Positions 1-9,534 of a stretch of 64,000 nt of DNA are shown one piece after another. The stretch is from Candidatus Gastranaerophilales bacterium (GTDB lineage Bacteria > Cyanobacteriota > Vampirovibrionia > Gastranaerophilales > Gastranaerophilaceae). Position numbers and translations under genes: made by a program. The stretch is taken from positions 1-64,000 of the forward strand of contig CALVDX010000007.1 in NCBI GenBank assembly GCA_944326425.1, written 5' to 3'. The notes below the pieces were generated by a model. That model worked only from the letters and a program-made list of their open reading frames with translations, was not told the DNA's origin and ran no database searches. Position 1 is the first letter of the stretch. The number at the start of each line of letters is the position of its first letter.

Positions 1-42
1 ATTCTTGAATGGAAAGTATAAAGCAGGGCAAGGGGAGACTTT

Positions 43-95
43 CCATATTTACCCATTTGCCCCCTCGTTTACCCCCTTATTTACCCCTCCGGAGG
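43..95 (+). repeat. C-rich TTTACCCC repeat leader ending in a palindromic Shine-Dalgarno
   Basis: The leader of the flagellin gene carries TTTACCC-type units three to four times between 45 and 87. It then ends in CCTCCGGAGG (86-95), a perfect palindrome that contains the ribosome binding site. The C-rich units could pair with GGAGG, so the leader may mask the site; this is inference. CCATATTTACCC (43-54) and TTTACCCCCTT (68-78) recur exactly inside the radical SAM gene near 53.9 kb. Confidence 0.6.
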
Positions 96-99
96 TATT

Positions 100-3054
100 A
101 TGGTAAGTATTAATACAAATATCTCCTCATTAATAGTGCAATCTTCTCTGAATAAATCCACATCCAATTTAGAGACCGCCCTTGAACGATTGTCAACAGG
201 ATTTAGAATAAATCATGCAAAAGACGATGCAGCGGGATATGCAATAGCATCCGATATAACAAATAAGATAAATTCGTATATGACGGCAGAAGATAATATT
301 CTATCAGGAATAGACCTTCTGAATACCGCATCAGAAACAATAGAACTGATGACAAATCAGATATTAAGATTAAGAGATATAGCAACACAAGCCCAGAACG
401 GCACATACGATACCCAATCACTGTCAGCTCTAAACCTGGAAGCAGAGAATATAATAAGTGAACTGGAGAGATTACGAACAAGCACCGAGTATAACGGAAT
501 ACCCCTTTTTGAAAGCACCACCCAAGCAACCCCGACCCCTCCTGTAACAGAAATACGGACAGTAGGAATAGAAAAAGAATCAACAAGCGAAATAACAGTA
601 ACAGAAACTCAAACAGCAGCAGGAAGCACAACGCTTGGTACCTTCCTGAATTTTGATACATTAAAAGAGATAGAAGTAAAAGACAGTACAGGCTCAACTG
701 TAGCCGCAGAAAGCTTTGATGAATACAATACGATAAATGACCTATTAAGCTTTGCAAGACGAAACGGCCTAAATGCAACAATAACAGATGGAATAATAAC
801 AATAAACTCAACAACAGGCCTTTACCTTGAAGATAAAACATCAAACGGAGTACTGGATGCATTGGGGATAGGTTATTCACCGAATGCGACAGTGACAACG
901 ACAGTGGGAACGAGTACGACCTCCAGCGGTGAAGTAACGTACGGAAACAACCGACCGGCAGAAATAACCGATACAATCGGGAGTGTGGTTAATTTTAGCG
1001 GAACGCAGACGATAACGGTAAAGAATCAGAACGGAACAGCACAGGGAACGTACGGGATAACGCAGAGTACAACATTTGATGACTTGTTTACCTTCCTTAA
1101 CCAGCACGGAATAAGCGGCGGCATAACAAACGGAGTAATAACGTTAAACTCAACATCGAATTATGTAGAGGGGAGTATTCTCGCACAGCTTGGAATCGGG
1201 ACAGATGAGGATATAACCAGCCAGACTGTTGTGACTAATGCGACATCTGGGAGGATTACGTATAAAGAAAAAGAAATATATGAATATATTTCATCTCACC
1301 GTCCTGCTGAACCTGACGATATTATTGTTCCTGAGGGGATCGGCGGTTATGGACATGGGGCTATTACTTCAATGACTTTTTTGGTTGGTATAGGGTATAT
1401 TGGGAATGCTGAATATGAATCTTATAATTTGAATTATGGTGCAACATATCAGGATTTAATTGATATTTTAAATGATAAACATGGTTTAAATGCGTCATTA
1501 TCTAACGGAACTTTTACAAGAGATGAAACAGATATGGATGGCTGGATGGGGGTAGGTGCAGTATATATACGCTTTTATTTTCAGGATGGAAGTTCTTATA
1601 GATATGATTTTCTAGAACATACAACTGTAGAGATACCAACAGCTTTTGAAACCCAAACAATAACTACAACACAAACTGCCAGTGCCTCCACCCGTTTTTC
1701 AACCCTTGGAATAAACGGAACGTATACAATCAAAGCAGATGATGGCACAAGCGTCACCCTGCGCAGCAGTTCTACCCTCCGGAATGTGTTGAACTTTTTT
1801 AATACTTACAGCGCAGCCCATGGCGAGGGGAGTAATACATTTTCAAACGGGAGCTTTACCTTGACAGACTCTGTTGCAATGGCAATAGCCTCCGGCTCAA
1901 TGAGTATTGATAGTACTCTAAAAAACAAATTAGGTCTAAACAATATAAGTATAAGCACTACTAGCGTAACAAACAAATCTAATACAACAGACGGTGCAGT
2001 TCTTCACTCAGGAGTATCAGATACAGTAAAACAAGATACTACTCTATCCCAGCTCGGAATAACAAACACCCAGTATATAACAATATCCCAAAACGGCACA
2101 GAAGAACTAATAACCCTGAAACCAACAGATACAGCCGATGATATCCTAACGTCACTAACAAACAAAGGAATAACGGCCTCTCTAACAAACGGGCGCTTCA
2201 CATTTACAGGTAATGAAACCACATACATAGTAGATATGTCCTCAGACCTGGAAAGCGTACTGAAAATAACAACACCATATTATACAACAAGTACAAATAA
2301 CTTAAACTCCAATACCCCATCAAATAAACTGACGTATACACAAACAAACCCGATAACAGCCTCAACCACATTATCAGACCTTGGGATAAATACAACCCAG
2401 TCAATAGTAGTAACAAGAAACGATGCAGATACAACAATAGAACTTGATTCTACAGATACGTTAAATAACCTAATTACAGAACTTCGCAGAAACGGCTTAA
2501 CCTCCACAATAACAAACGGGAAGATTCATTTAAACGCATCAGATACTGCGTATATAAATACAATGGATACAAGCCTTCAAACAGCATTAAAATTAACAAC
2601 TCCGTTCAGCGACCAGAAAGAGGTAACAGTAAGCCCCGGCCTTGGCGGCGGCGGAGTACACGAGATAGTAATCCAGGCGGGAATAGACGGCTCAAACAAT
2701 TCACGAATAACAGTAGATACCGCCTTTAGTTTTCAGAACTTGCAGACAGTCCTTGATAACGGGATAGAATCAGCAGATGTGATAGAAAAGATAGATGAAC
2801 TTCTGAATACAACCTTAAATAAACAAACGATACTTGGCGCCTCAATAAACAGACTGGAGAGTGCGTATAAGGCGGCGAATATAAACAGAACGCAGTTGGT
2901 GTCATCACTATCGACGATAAAAGATGCTGATATAGCGGAAGAGAGCAGCGAGTATCTAAGACAACAGATATTACAGAGTGCGAGTGCAACGCTGTTATCA
3001 ACGGCAAACCAAACATCAAATGTGGCTTTATCCCTGATAAACGGGCTGAGATAG
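100..3054 (+). CDS. fliC: Giant flagellin with repeated IN-type central domain
   Basis: This is the flagellar filament protein, 984 residues, against roughly 275-500 for most flagellins. Residues 1-140 are a typical D0/D1 N-terminus (starts MVSINTNISSL, with LERLSTGFRINHAKDDAAGY). Residues about 875-984 are the matching C-terminal D1/D0 helices (ending SNVALSLINGLR). Between them lie five or six copies of a unit of about 85-110 residues resembling the flagellin hook IN motif: LGI, then a strand, a TL..LL..L block, then a TNG strand and a closing L..LGI. Approximate starts are residues 175, 290, 430 (degenerate), 529, 646 and 752. The start codon follows GGAGG at a good distance. The segment 1255-1650 has T-rich codon use unlike the ACA/AAC-rich remainder. 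Confidence 0.93.
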   Translation: MVSINTNISSLIVQSSLNKSTSNLETALERLSTGFRINHAKDDAAGYAIASDITNKINSYMTAEDNILSGIDLLNTASETIELMTNQILRLRDIATQAQNGTYDTQSLSALNLEAENIISELERLRTSTEYNGIPLFESTTQATPTPPVTEIRTVGIEKESTSEITVTETQTAAGSTTLGTFLNFDTLKEIEVKDSTGSTVAAESFDEYNTINDLLSFARRNGLNATITDGIITINSTTGLYLEDKTSNGVLDALGIGYSPNATVTTTVGTSTTSSGEVTYGNNRPAEITDTIGSVVNFSGTQTITVKNQNGTAQGTYGITQSTTFDDLFTFLNQHGISGGITNGVITLNSTSNYVEGSILAQLGIGTDEDITSQTVVTNATSGRITYKEKEIYEYISSHRPAEPDDIIVPEGIGGYGHGAITSMTFLVGIGYIGNAEYESYNLNYGATYQDLIDILNDKHGLNASLSNGTFTRDETDMDGWMGVGAVYIRFYFQDGSSYRYDFLEHTTVEIPTAFETQTITTTQTASASTRFSTLGINGTYTIKADDGTSVTLRSSSTLRNVLNFFNTYSAAHGEGSNTFSNGSFTLTDSVAMAIASGSMSIDSTLKNKLGLNNISISTTSVTNKSNTTDGAVLHSGVSDTVKQDTTLSQLGITNTQYITISQNGTEELITLKPTDTADDILTSLTNKGITASLTNGRFTFTGNETTYIVDMSSDLESVLKITTPYYTTSTNNLNSNTPSNKLTYTQTNPITASTTLSDLGINTTQSIVVTRNDADTTIELDSTDTLNNLITELRRNGLTSTITNGKIHLNASDTAYINTMDTSLQTALKLTTPFSDQKEVTVSPGLGGGGVHEIVIQAGIDGSNNSRITVDTAFSFQNLQTVLDNGIESADVIEKIDELLNTTLNKQTILGASINRLESAYKAANINRTQLVSSLSTIKDADIAEESSEYLRQQILQSASATLLSTANQTSNVALSLINGLR

Positions 3055-3145
3055 CCATACCCCCATCCAGGGCTGAACCATCCCCCCTGTATGGTCTCTT
3101 CCGTCGGACGAGTGGAGAAAATAGAGAAATACGCATTCCCAAATT

Positions 3146-3190
3146 GTAGGTTTTAGTAATTTTTGATTATCGAACCTACTATATTTTTTG
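3146..3190 (+). terminator. Weak terminator after flagellin
   Basis: GTAGGTT (3146-3152) pairs with AACCTAC (3173-3179) and is followed by TATATTTTTT. The loop is long and the site lies about 90 bases past the flagellin stop. The 3055-3145 stretch before it holds a C-rich imperfect hairpin (CCATAC...GTATGG) and no gene. Confidence 0.4.
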
Positions 3191-3269
3191 CAAAGGATAT
3201 CCAGCGACTTATGAAAAGCTATTATCGGGATAAAACTCAACCTAGAATTTCCCAAGTAATTTTGACACG

Positions 3270-4652
3270 CTATACAGCTTCTTTTTCAGTCCCAGCCGGT
3301 TGATTTAGATAATCTACTCCGCCGACTGCTTTGTAAAGATTTATTGTTGAAACTACATAGTCAATTTTTGATGAAATTTCTTCTTCTTCGACCTGCAGCA
3401 TTTCTTTTTCGTGTTTTAAGTAATCAAGTCTTGACATTGCACCTATATCAAATTTTTGTGATGCAAGCTCAAACTTATGTTTTTGGTTTTTAAATATATC
3501 TGTTCCGTTAGTATAATTATCCCGCATAAGTTTTGCGGAAGTAAGCGAGTCATTAATCTCCTGCATAGAAGTAAGTACTACTTTTTCATACTCTTGAAGT
3601 GCTTCTTTTAAACCCAGTTTGCTTATTCTGAAAAATGCCATTTTTGCTCCGCCGGTAAAAAGGTCAATATTAGGAGTAATACCTGCCGAGGACATGAATG
3701 TGCTCGGGGTAAACATTTTTCCTGTCTGATAAGCGTTATATCCTATACTCCCAAAGATTGTAAAAGTAGGAAGCAGACTTGCCCTTGCCGCTTTAAGATC
3801 GTATCCTCTTTTCTCTACGTTCAATTGCATTTTTTGATAATCCGGACGGTATTGTATTAATGCTCCGTTTAATTCTGACGGAATTTCAAAAGTTGCAACA
3901 TCTTCCCAGTCGCTGACCTGAATTTTTGACGGTGTGCGGCTGCCCAGAATAACAACCATTTGGTTTTCAAGAAGATCCTCAAACTCTTTCAAATTGTTTA
4001 AATGATTTTTGAGTTGTGAAAGCGATTGTTTTTCAGATAATACTTCCGTATAGCTGCACAGGCCCCAAGTATACTTTGTTTCTGTCATTTCAGCAATTTC
4101 TGTCTGAATTTCCAGCATTTTTTCGTAGTTTGAAATTAACTTTTTTGTTTTTATTAAGTTAAAATAATCTGCTGCAAAATTTGAAATCGTGGAAATGTAT
4201 GCTGCGCGCTCGTTTTCTTTTACCATTGCCAATGATTTTTTTACAGAGCGTTTATTATTGAGATTTTTTCCCCAGATATCAATCTCATAAGAGGCAGACA
4301 GCGGCATTATAAACTGGCTTTGTTTGTAACTTGGTATCATCATTGACCCGTATTCGTTATCACTTGAGTGGAATGTTCTCTGGGCAGTTCCTTCAAACCC
4401 GATATATGGTAATTGATTAGCAACAGCCATTTTTACAGCTTCCTGTGCTTCCTGTGTTCTTATATTTGCTATTTTTAAATCCTGGTTATTCATAACCAGT
4501 TCTTGTATATATCCGACCAGTTTCTCATCATTGTATTTATTCCACCAGTCCATATTTGTATACGCCATACGGTAATCTGTTTCGGCAGCACAAACTAACT
4601 GTGAGGTAATAATTACAGATAAGAGCAGTCCCATTAATTTTTTAATTGTCAT
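3270..4652 (-). CDS. TolC/OprM-type outer membrane efflux protein
   Basis: This is an outer membrane channel subunit of a tripartite efflux or secretion system, 460 residues. The sequence begins with a signal peptide (MTIKKLMGLLLSVIITSQL, then VCAA). It continues with two long helical halves typical of the outer membrane efflux protein family: IRTQEAQEAVKMAVANQLP near residue 65 in the first half, and LNVEKRGYDLKAARASLLP in the second. I chose the ATG at 4652 rather than the first in-frame ATG at 4682 because AAGGAGC lies 9 bases before it and it gives a clean signal peptide. No inner-membrane pump or adaptor is adjacent, so the partners must be encoded elsewhere. Whether a lipid-anchored cysteine exists is uncertain. 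Confidence 0.88.
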   Translation of the reverse strand: MTIKKLMGLLLSVIITSQLVCAAETDYRMAYTNMDWWNKYNDEKLVGYIQELVMNNQDLKIANIRTQEAQEAVKMAVANQLPYIGFEGTAQRTFHSSDNEYGSMMIPSYKQSQFIMPLSASYEIDIWGKNLNNKRSVKKSLAMVKENERAAYISTISNFAADYFNLIKTKKLISNYEKMLEIQTEIAEMTETKYTWGLCSYTEVLSEKQSLSQLKNHLNNLKEFEDLLENQMVVILGSRTPSKIQVSDWEDVATFEIPSELNGALIQYRPDYQKMQLNVEKRGYDLKAARASLLPTFTIFGSIGYNAYQTGKMFTPSTFMSSAGITPNIDLFTGGAKMAFFRISKLGLKEALQEYEKVVLTSMQEINDSLTSAKLMRDNYTNGTDIFKNQKHKFELASQKFDIGAMSRLDYLKHEKEMLQVEEEEISSKIDYVVSTINLYKAVGGVDYLNQPAGTEKEAV

Positions 4653-4715
4653 TTGTACACTTGCTCCTTGTGTTATTATCATAACACAGTAAACTATTTT
4701 TTTTCAATAGCTTTA

Positions 4716-4731
4716 TGTAAATATTTTGTAA
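4716..4731 (-). promoter_or_regulatory. TTACA direct repeat with 11-base period upstream of tolC-like gene
   Basis: On the minus strand two TTACA elements are spaced 11 bases start to start, about 65-80 bases before the tolC-like start. The spacing is one base longer than the HLR1 consensus and equals that of WalR/PhoB-type boxes. The rest of 4653-4885 shows no gene. Confidence 0.3.
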
Positions 4732-4885
4732 TATAGAAAGAGAAAGGGTAAAACGGATGAACAACTGGTGTATCTGTACCTGCATTGTAGTGTAAAATAA
4801 ATTATTGTAAAAAAAATTAATGACAGGGCAAATTTTTTGACTTACCGTTTTTAACATGCTTGTATTTAATAATCAGGAGACAGCA

Positions 4886-7003
4886 GTGAAAGTCAAATTT
4901 AACCCGAATACCGGCAATATAAAGCAAACGTTAAAACAGGTTATGAAATATAACACCGGCAGGCTTTTGCCGCAAAGTAATACTGCTGATAGTTTTGTTT
5001 CATCTGTCTCTAAAAACGTGAACAGAAAGAACTGTTCAAACGATTATATCACTATGGCGGCGGCTATTGCGGATTATGCAAAGTACGGCTTTAAAAGTGC
5101 AGAGAGTTTAAAACTTATGAGTAAGTATTGTATGGAGGGCGGGCTTGTTTATATTCCGGCGCTTTTTCTTGCTTTGCGTATGTATAAAGAATTGGGCGGT
5201 GACGGTTCTTCCGATAAAGATAATTTTATTTTTAACTCGTGTGAAAGAAATTTTATAAACTATCTGGATTCTATGAAAACAAACAAAAGGTTTGATACAG
5301 ATAAAGTTAAACTTGCGCAAAAAATAGAAGCGCCTTTTAATTTCTTAAAGTTTCAATCAACGCTTGATGAATTGAAGGTGAAAAAGAAGGATTATCCTGT
5401 AATAAATGAGGCGCTTGATAACGTTTCAAGTATTTTTCTTGTAAGGGACGGACTTTATTTTTTGAATGAGACTCATAAACCTTATAAACATATTCTTGAT
5501 ATGGTAAATCTTTATAAAAAATTGCAGGAAAACAGCGGTAATATTTGTCCGGAGAATATTGCAATACGCTGTTATGATATACCTGAGCAGGCTCTTGAGT
5601 TTTATACTCCGGAAGTTATAAGGGCGCTGGATGGCATGTATCCGGGTGAATTCCATCCTGACAGTATGAATGTTGCAAAAGCTATAAAACAGGATGTGTT
5701 AAAGTTTAGCAGTCTATATAGTAAGTTTAATAATTTGCGTTTTATAACATCTGTAATGATTAATACCGACGAGAAAACTAAATGCCATTATGTGCAGGGG
5801 GTTGTACAGGATTTATACGCGGGAAGCGCAGATCTGGAGATTAAGGCGTACACCCGGGATGGGGAATTACTATATAATAACAAAATACATATTGATAATA
5901 CACAGGCTGAACCTGTAGTAATGAAAAGCCATATTGAGGATTATAAGTCCAATTCAATTATTGACAGAGTTTTTGAAAGAAAAATTGAGACCGTTGATAT
6001 TGTAAAAGAGCAGACTATAACACGGAAAACTCCTGACGGGCAAATTATAAGAAAAGAGTATTACAAACAATCACAGCTGCCCGGTGTGTTTGATGTGTTT
6101 TACGCTTATCCTGACGGAGATGTTGAAGTAGTTTCAAGAGGTGTAGAGGAACCTATAACAGGAGAAAAAGTTAAGAAAATGCATGTAACCTCGGCGGGCG
6201 GAGTTTCCGGCAAAACAGACTATGTGGAAACATTGAAGGGCGACAGTTCTTATAAATTCAGTATTACTGCTCCGGACGGCAAAGAATTGTTATCAAGAAC
6301 AGTTCTAAAGAAAGTTATTGATGATAATCATATTATTTCAATAGTTGACGGCAGGGAATACAGTATAGAACTCGGGGATAAAAATATTACGGTTATCCGG
6401 CTGCAGGATGGCAAGCCTTGCGGCAAAAAATATTATTTAAAACGGGTAGAGGGTGAAAACAAAAAAGCACGGCCGGTTGTAAAGTCATTAGGAGGGGCTG
6501 TCAATGCTTTAAAACAAACACCTGCAGAGTTTATTATAGATTTAATACGGAGGAAAGTTATAGTTGAGGATACAAATTCTGCCGGTGCTTCTTTTCAGCC
6601 TGATAAAAATACAATTTTATTAGATTTGGACAATACCGGCAGCGGGTTTGTACTTACCCATGAGGGAACTCATTCTGCGGATTTGGAAAAACTATCTTAC
6701 GGGCAAAGTTTTAAATATAATTTATCAACTGATAAATCTTTAAGAAAAGTAATGAAAAAAGAGCTGATGTCTGTGATAAAGACAGAGCCTTCTGTAATTC
6801 TTGAGCGCGATATGAATTATTATTTTATGTTTACTAATAAAAACAGGGGAGAATGTGAAGTTCTGGCAGATGCAGGTGCTCTTTTCAATACAGCGCCTGA
6901 TAAAACGAGTGTTGCGCTCAGGGTATTTGAATTATTGAGAAATTTCCCCGAAACAATTGCTAAATGCGCAGAAATATTGACGCAGCATCATAGGAATAGT
7001 TAG
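4886..7003 (+). CDS. Unknown protein with C-terminal HEGTH zinc-peptidase-like domain
   Basis: The protein has 705 residues from the GTG at 4886, which has AGGAGA five bases upstream; an ATG 30 bases earlier lacks such a site. The family is not recognised. Residues 1-350 are mostly helical, and 350-560 are beta-rich with charged DG turns. Near the C-terminus HEGTH (residues 592-596) fits the HExxH zinc/catalytic motif, and a downstream ECEVLADAG segment (about 656-664) could give the third ligand, as in gluzincin-type or lethal-factor-like peptidases. No signal peptide is evident. The stop overlaps the stop of the convergent comEC by four bases. The peptidase role is inferred from the motif only. 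Confidence 0.75.
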   Translation: MKVKFNPNTGNIKQTLKQVMKYNTGRLLPQSNTADSFVSSVSKNVNRKNCSNDYITMAAAIADYAKYGFKSAESLKLMSKYCMEGGLVYIPALFLALRMYKELGGDGSSDKDNFIFNSCERNFINYLDSMKTNKRFDTDKVKLAQKIEAPFNFLKFQSTLDELKVKKKDYPVINEALDNVSSIFLVRDGLYFLNETHKPYKHILDMVNLYKKLQENSGNICPENIAIRCYDIPEQALEFYTPEVIRALDGMYPGEFHPDSMNVAKAIKQDVLKFSSLYSKFNNLRFITSVMINTDEKTKCHYVQGVVQDLYAGSADLEIKAYTRDGELLYNNKIHIDNTQAEPVVMKSHIEDYKSNSIIDRVFERKIETVDIVKEQTITRKTPDGQIIRKEYYKQSQLPGVFDVFYAYPDGDVEVVSRGVEEPITGEKVKKMHVTSAGGVSGKTDYVETLKGDSSYKFSITAPDGKELLSRTVLKKVIDDNHIISIVDGREYSIELGDKNITVIRLQDGKPCGKKYYLKRVEGENKKARPVVKSLGGAVNALKQTPAEFIIDLIRRKVIVEDTNSAGASFQPDKNTILLDLDNTGSGFVLTHEGTHSADLEKLSYGQSFKYNLSTDKSLRKVMKKELMSVIKTEPSVILERDMNYYFMFTNKNRGECEVLADAGALFNTAPDKTSVALRVFELLRNFPETIAKCAEILTQHHRNS

Positions 7004-9423
7004 TATTTAAACGGTTTATATTTTTTGTATTTCATATCCCAGTTGTAAACTTTGTAACCTTCCGGTGTAACATTTATTTTAATAGAGTTGTTTATATCAG
7101 TTCTTGCGCAGGGAATATTTTGAAGCAGATCTAAAGTTGATCTAGCCGGATGCCCATAGATGTTTTTACCTACAGAAATAACTGCAAAAGAAGGGGTTAG
7201 TTTATTAAGAACACTTTCATCAAGGACACCATAAGCGCCATGATGCGGAACTTTTAAAATATCAATATCAGGGATGTTCCAGTTTATATGATTAAAAGCG
7301 CTCACTCCCGCGTCGCCCGTAAATAAAAGCTTAGTATTACAGTATTCAACAAGAGTTATTATAGAGTTTTCATTATCTTCTTCATCAGGATTAAAACCGG
7401 CAAAATAATTTGTTAATTTTAACCCGGGCTCTTCATAAATGACTTCGTTATTTTTTGCGTAAATAACTTTTGTATCTTTATATTTTTCCAGTGTCCTAAA
7501 AATATTTTTGGCAGTATAAGTTTTCTGTTTGTTTGAATTTAAATATACTTTATCCGGTTTGCCAAATTTAATTAAGTCTGCAGTGCCGCCGGCATGGTCA
7601 TTATCAAAGTGTGTGACAATAATGAAATCTAATTTCTTTATTCCGTTGTCTTTCATATACTTTGTTACGATAAATTCAGCCTGGGATTTTCCGCCGTTAT
7701 ATCCGGATTTGCCGGTGTCTATCATAATATATTTGTTTTGGGGAGTTTTCAGCATTATGCAGTCGGCGTTCTGTACATCGAAGAAAATTATTTCAAGGTT
7801 TCTACCGGGAATCCTTATAAAAGAAAGTAAAAAGACCAGTGTTAATACTGATATTGAAATTAAGACAGGTTTTGTAAATAATTTGTTTCTTAAGATATAA
7901 ACTAACAGGATAAGTAACGTGTAATAAACCAGAATTTGAAAAATTAAAGGGCGGGTTGTAATAATAAGAGAATTCGGCAGAGAAGAAAAGAAGGCTGAAA
8001 TATTGATTATTGCGGTGAGAAACGGGGTTAGTACAAAATCAAAAATCCTGCAAATAAAACCTCCGATAACAGGAATGCTTGCGATAATTGAGCCTATAAA
8101 ACCGCCAAAACTTACAACGGCCAAAAAAGGAACTGTTATTATATTAGCAAAAACAGAATATAAGCTTATTGTATTAAAGTAAAACATCTGTATCGGCATA
8201 ACCCAGATTTGAGCAATAAGCGGAACAAATATGCTGCCGGAGATACTGTTTAAAACTTTATCCTTAAACGAAAGAGTGTTTCCGTCACCGAATTTTATTA
8301 TAAGCGGGGAACAGACAAGTATCCCGAAAGTGACGATAAACGAAAGTTGAAAACTAACGTTATTTATATAAGCCGGATTATACAGCAGCATAAGAAATGC
8401 AACCAGAGATAACAATGCGATACTATGGGTGTCGCGGTCAATAAGTTTTCCGGCGAGTATAAAAATAATCATGATTGCTGCTCTCACGACAGATGCACCG
8501 AGACCTGTCATCAGCGAGTAGGCTATAATTAGCGGGATGCCGCCGGCTATCCTGAGTTTAAAAGGCAGTTTAAACCAGCCTGCAATGATAAACCAAAACC
8601 CGTAAATAAAGGCTACATTCATTCCTGAAGCTGCAAGAATATGTAATAATCCTGAGTTTATGAAAGAAGTTTTTATATACTCGGGCGGTGCAACGGCGTC
8701 ATCACCAAATACAATACCTCCAAGTAATTCAAGGTTGGGTGATTTTAAATATTGCCCGTGGGTAGATAGTATTTTGCCCCTGAGTTCATTTAATTTTTGT
8801 ATAAATATCCCCCGGAACGTGGGTTTTATATTTTCAGAGGTTATTTTTGAAATATCGCTGTATAAGATAGTATGTGCTCCGTAGTTTCTAAGATAAGCGC
8901 CGTAATCAAATTGCGACGGATTCCCAGGTTTAAACGGAGGTCTGAGGCTGCCATTTATTGTGTAATAATTTGATATTTTTAAGTTCTTAAATGCATCCTT
9001 TCCCTCTTCGCTTTTAAGGTTTACAAGAAGTTTTGCGTTTATATCATCAAGGGTTTTATGTTCATAGACTGCTTTTGAAACTTTAAAGAAAAAATTTGAG
9101 TTATTCTCAATATTACTGTTGGGGATTGATATAATCTGTCCTGTAAAAGCTCCCTCTACAGGCGCAATGTTAAGTAAAATATCGGAATCTGATATTCTAT
9201 ACATTGCGTTAAACAACCCCAGATAAAACACAAATCCCCATATCAGCGGATATTTGGGTTTTGTAATTCCGCTGATACAAATTGCGGAAAGGAGTATTGT
9301 TACAAACAATGAAAAAATTATTGAATGATGGAGCATACAGGCACACAGTCCTAAAATGTATACAAATGATGTTATGAACATCAATGCATTTTTGTTAATA
9401 TTGACTTGTGTAATTTTTTGCAT
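7000..9423 (-). CDS. comEC: ComEC/Rec2-family DNA uptake channel protein
   Basis: This is the inner membrane channel that brings single-stranded DNA into the cell during natural transformation, 807 residues. Order of parts: N-terminal membrane helices and an OB-like soluble region (to about 230), a ComEC core with LLHILAASGMNVAFIYG near 258 and multiple membrane segments (to about 530), and a C-terminal metallo-beta-lactamase-like domain with THFDNDHAGGT near 600 and KVPHHGAYG. The longest frame begins at a TTG at 9489, but that extension contains a perfect HLR1-like box. The ATG at 9423 (MQKITQVNINKN) is therefore the more likely start. No other competence genes are near. Confidence 0.93.
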   Translation of the reverse strand: MQKITQVNINKNALMFITSFVYILGLCACMLHHSIIFSLFVTILLSAICISGITKPKYPLIWGFVFYLGLFNAMYRISDSDILLNIAPVEGAFTGQIISIPNSNIENNSNFFFKVSKAVYEHKTLDDINAKLLVNLKSEEGKDAFKNLKISNYYTINGSLRPPFKPGNPSQFDYGAYLRNYGAHTILYSDISKITSENIKPTFRGIFIQKLNELRGKILSTHGQYLKSPNLELLGGIVFGDDAVAPPEYIKTSFINSGLLHILAASGMNVAFIYGFWFIIAGWFKLPFKLRIAGGIPLIIAYSLMTGLGASVVRAAIMIIFILAGKLIDRDTHSIALLSLVAFLMLLYNPAYINNVSFQLSFIVTFGILVCSPLIIKFGDGNTLSFKDKVLNSISGSIFVPLIAQIWVMPIQMFYFNTISLYSVFANIITVPFLAVVSFGGFIGSIIASIPVIGGFICRIFDFVLTPFLTAIINISAFFSSLPNSLIITTRPLIFQILVYYTLLILLVYILRNKLFTKPVLISISVLTLVFLLSFIRIPGRNLEIIFFDVQNADCIMLKTPQNKYIMIDTGKSGYNGGKSQAEFIVTKYMKDNGIKKLDFIIVTHFDNDHAGGTADLIKFGKPDKVYLNSNKQKTYTAKNIFRTLEKYKDTKVIYAKNNEVIYEEPGLKLTNYFAGFNPDEEDNENSIITLVEYCNTKLLFTGDAGVSAFNHINWNIPDIDILKVPHHGAYGVLDESVLNKLTPSFAVISVGKNIYGHPARSTLDLLQNIPCARTDINNSIKINVTPEGYKVYNWDMKYKKYKPFKY

Positions 9424-9461
9424 GAACTTATTATGATACAAACAATTAGAATTAATCAGTG

Positions 9462-9479
9462 AATGTAAAAATTTGTAAA
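9462..9479 (-). promoter_or_regulatory. HLR1-like box upstream of comEC
   Basis: Minus-strand reading is TTTACAAA-TT-TTTACATT. It fits the cyanobacterial RpaB/HLR1 consensus (G/T)TTACA(T/A)(T/A)-N2-(G/T)TTACA(T/A)(T/A) at every position. It lies about 40 bases before the ATG at 9423, with a possible TATCAT -10 element between. Confidence 0.5.
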
Positions 9480-9534
9480 AAACAGGCAAATAATAATATT
9501 CACATGTTTTATACAGTGAAGAAAAGATATAAAT

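Noticed and set aside
61-90. TTTACCC units as a CRISPR-like array
   Set aside because: Units are too short and unevenly spaced, with no spacers and no cas genes in the window.
203-976. 257-codon frame on the minus strand of the flagellin gene
   Set aside because: It is an antisense shadow created by the ACA/AAT-rich codons of the flagellin; Leu/Ser-rich, no family, no ribosome site.
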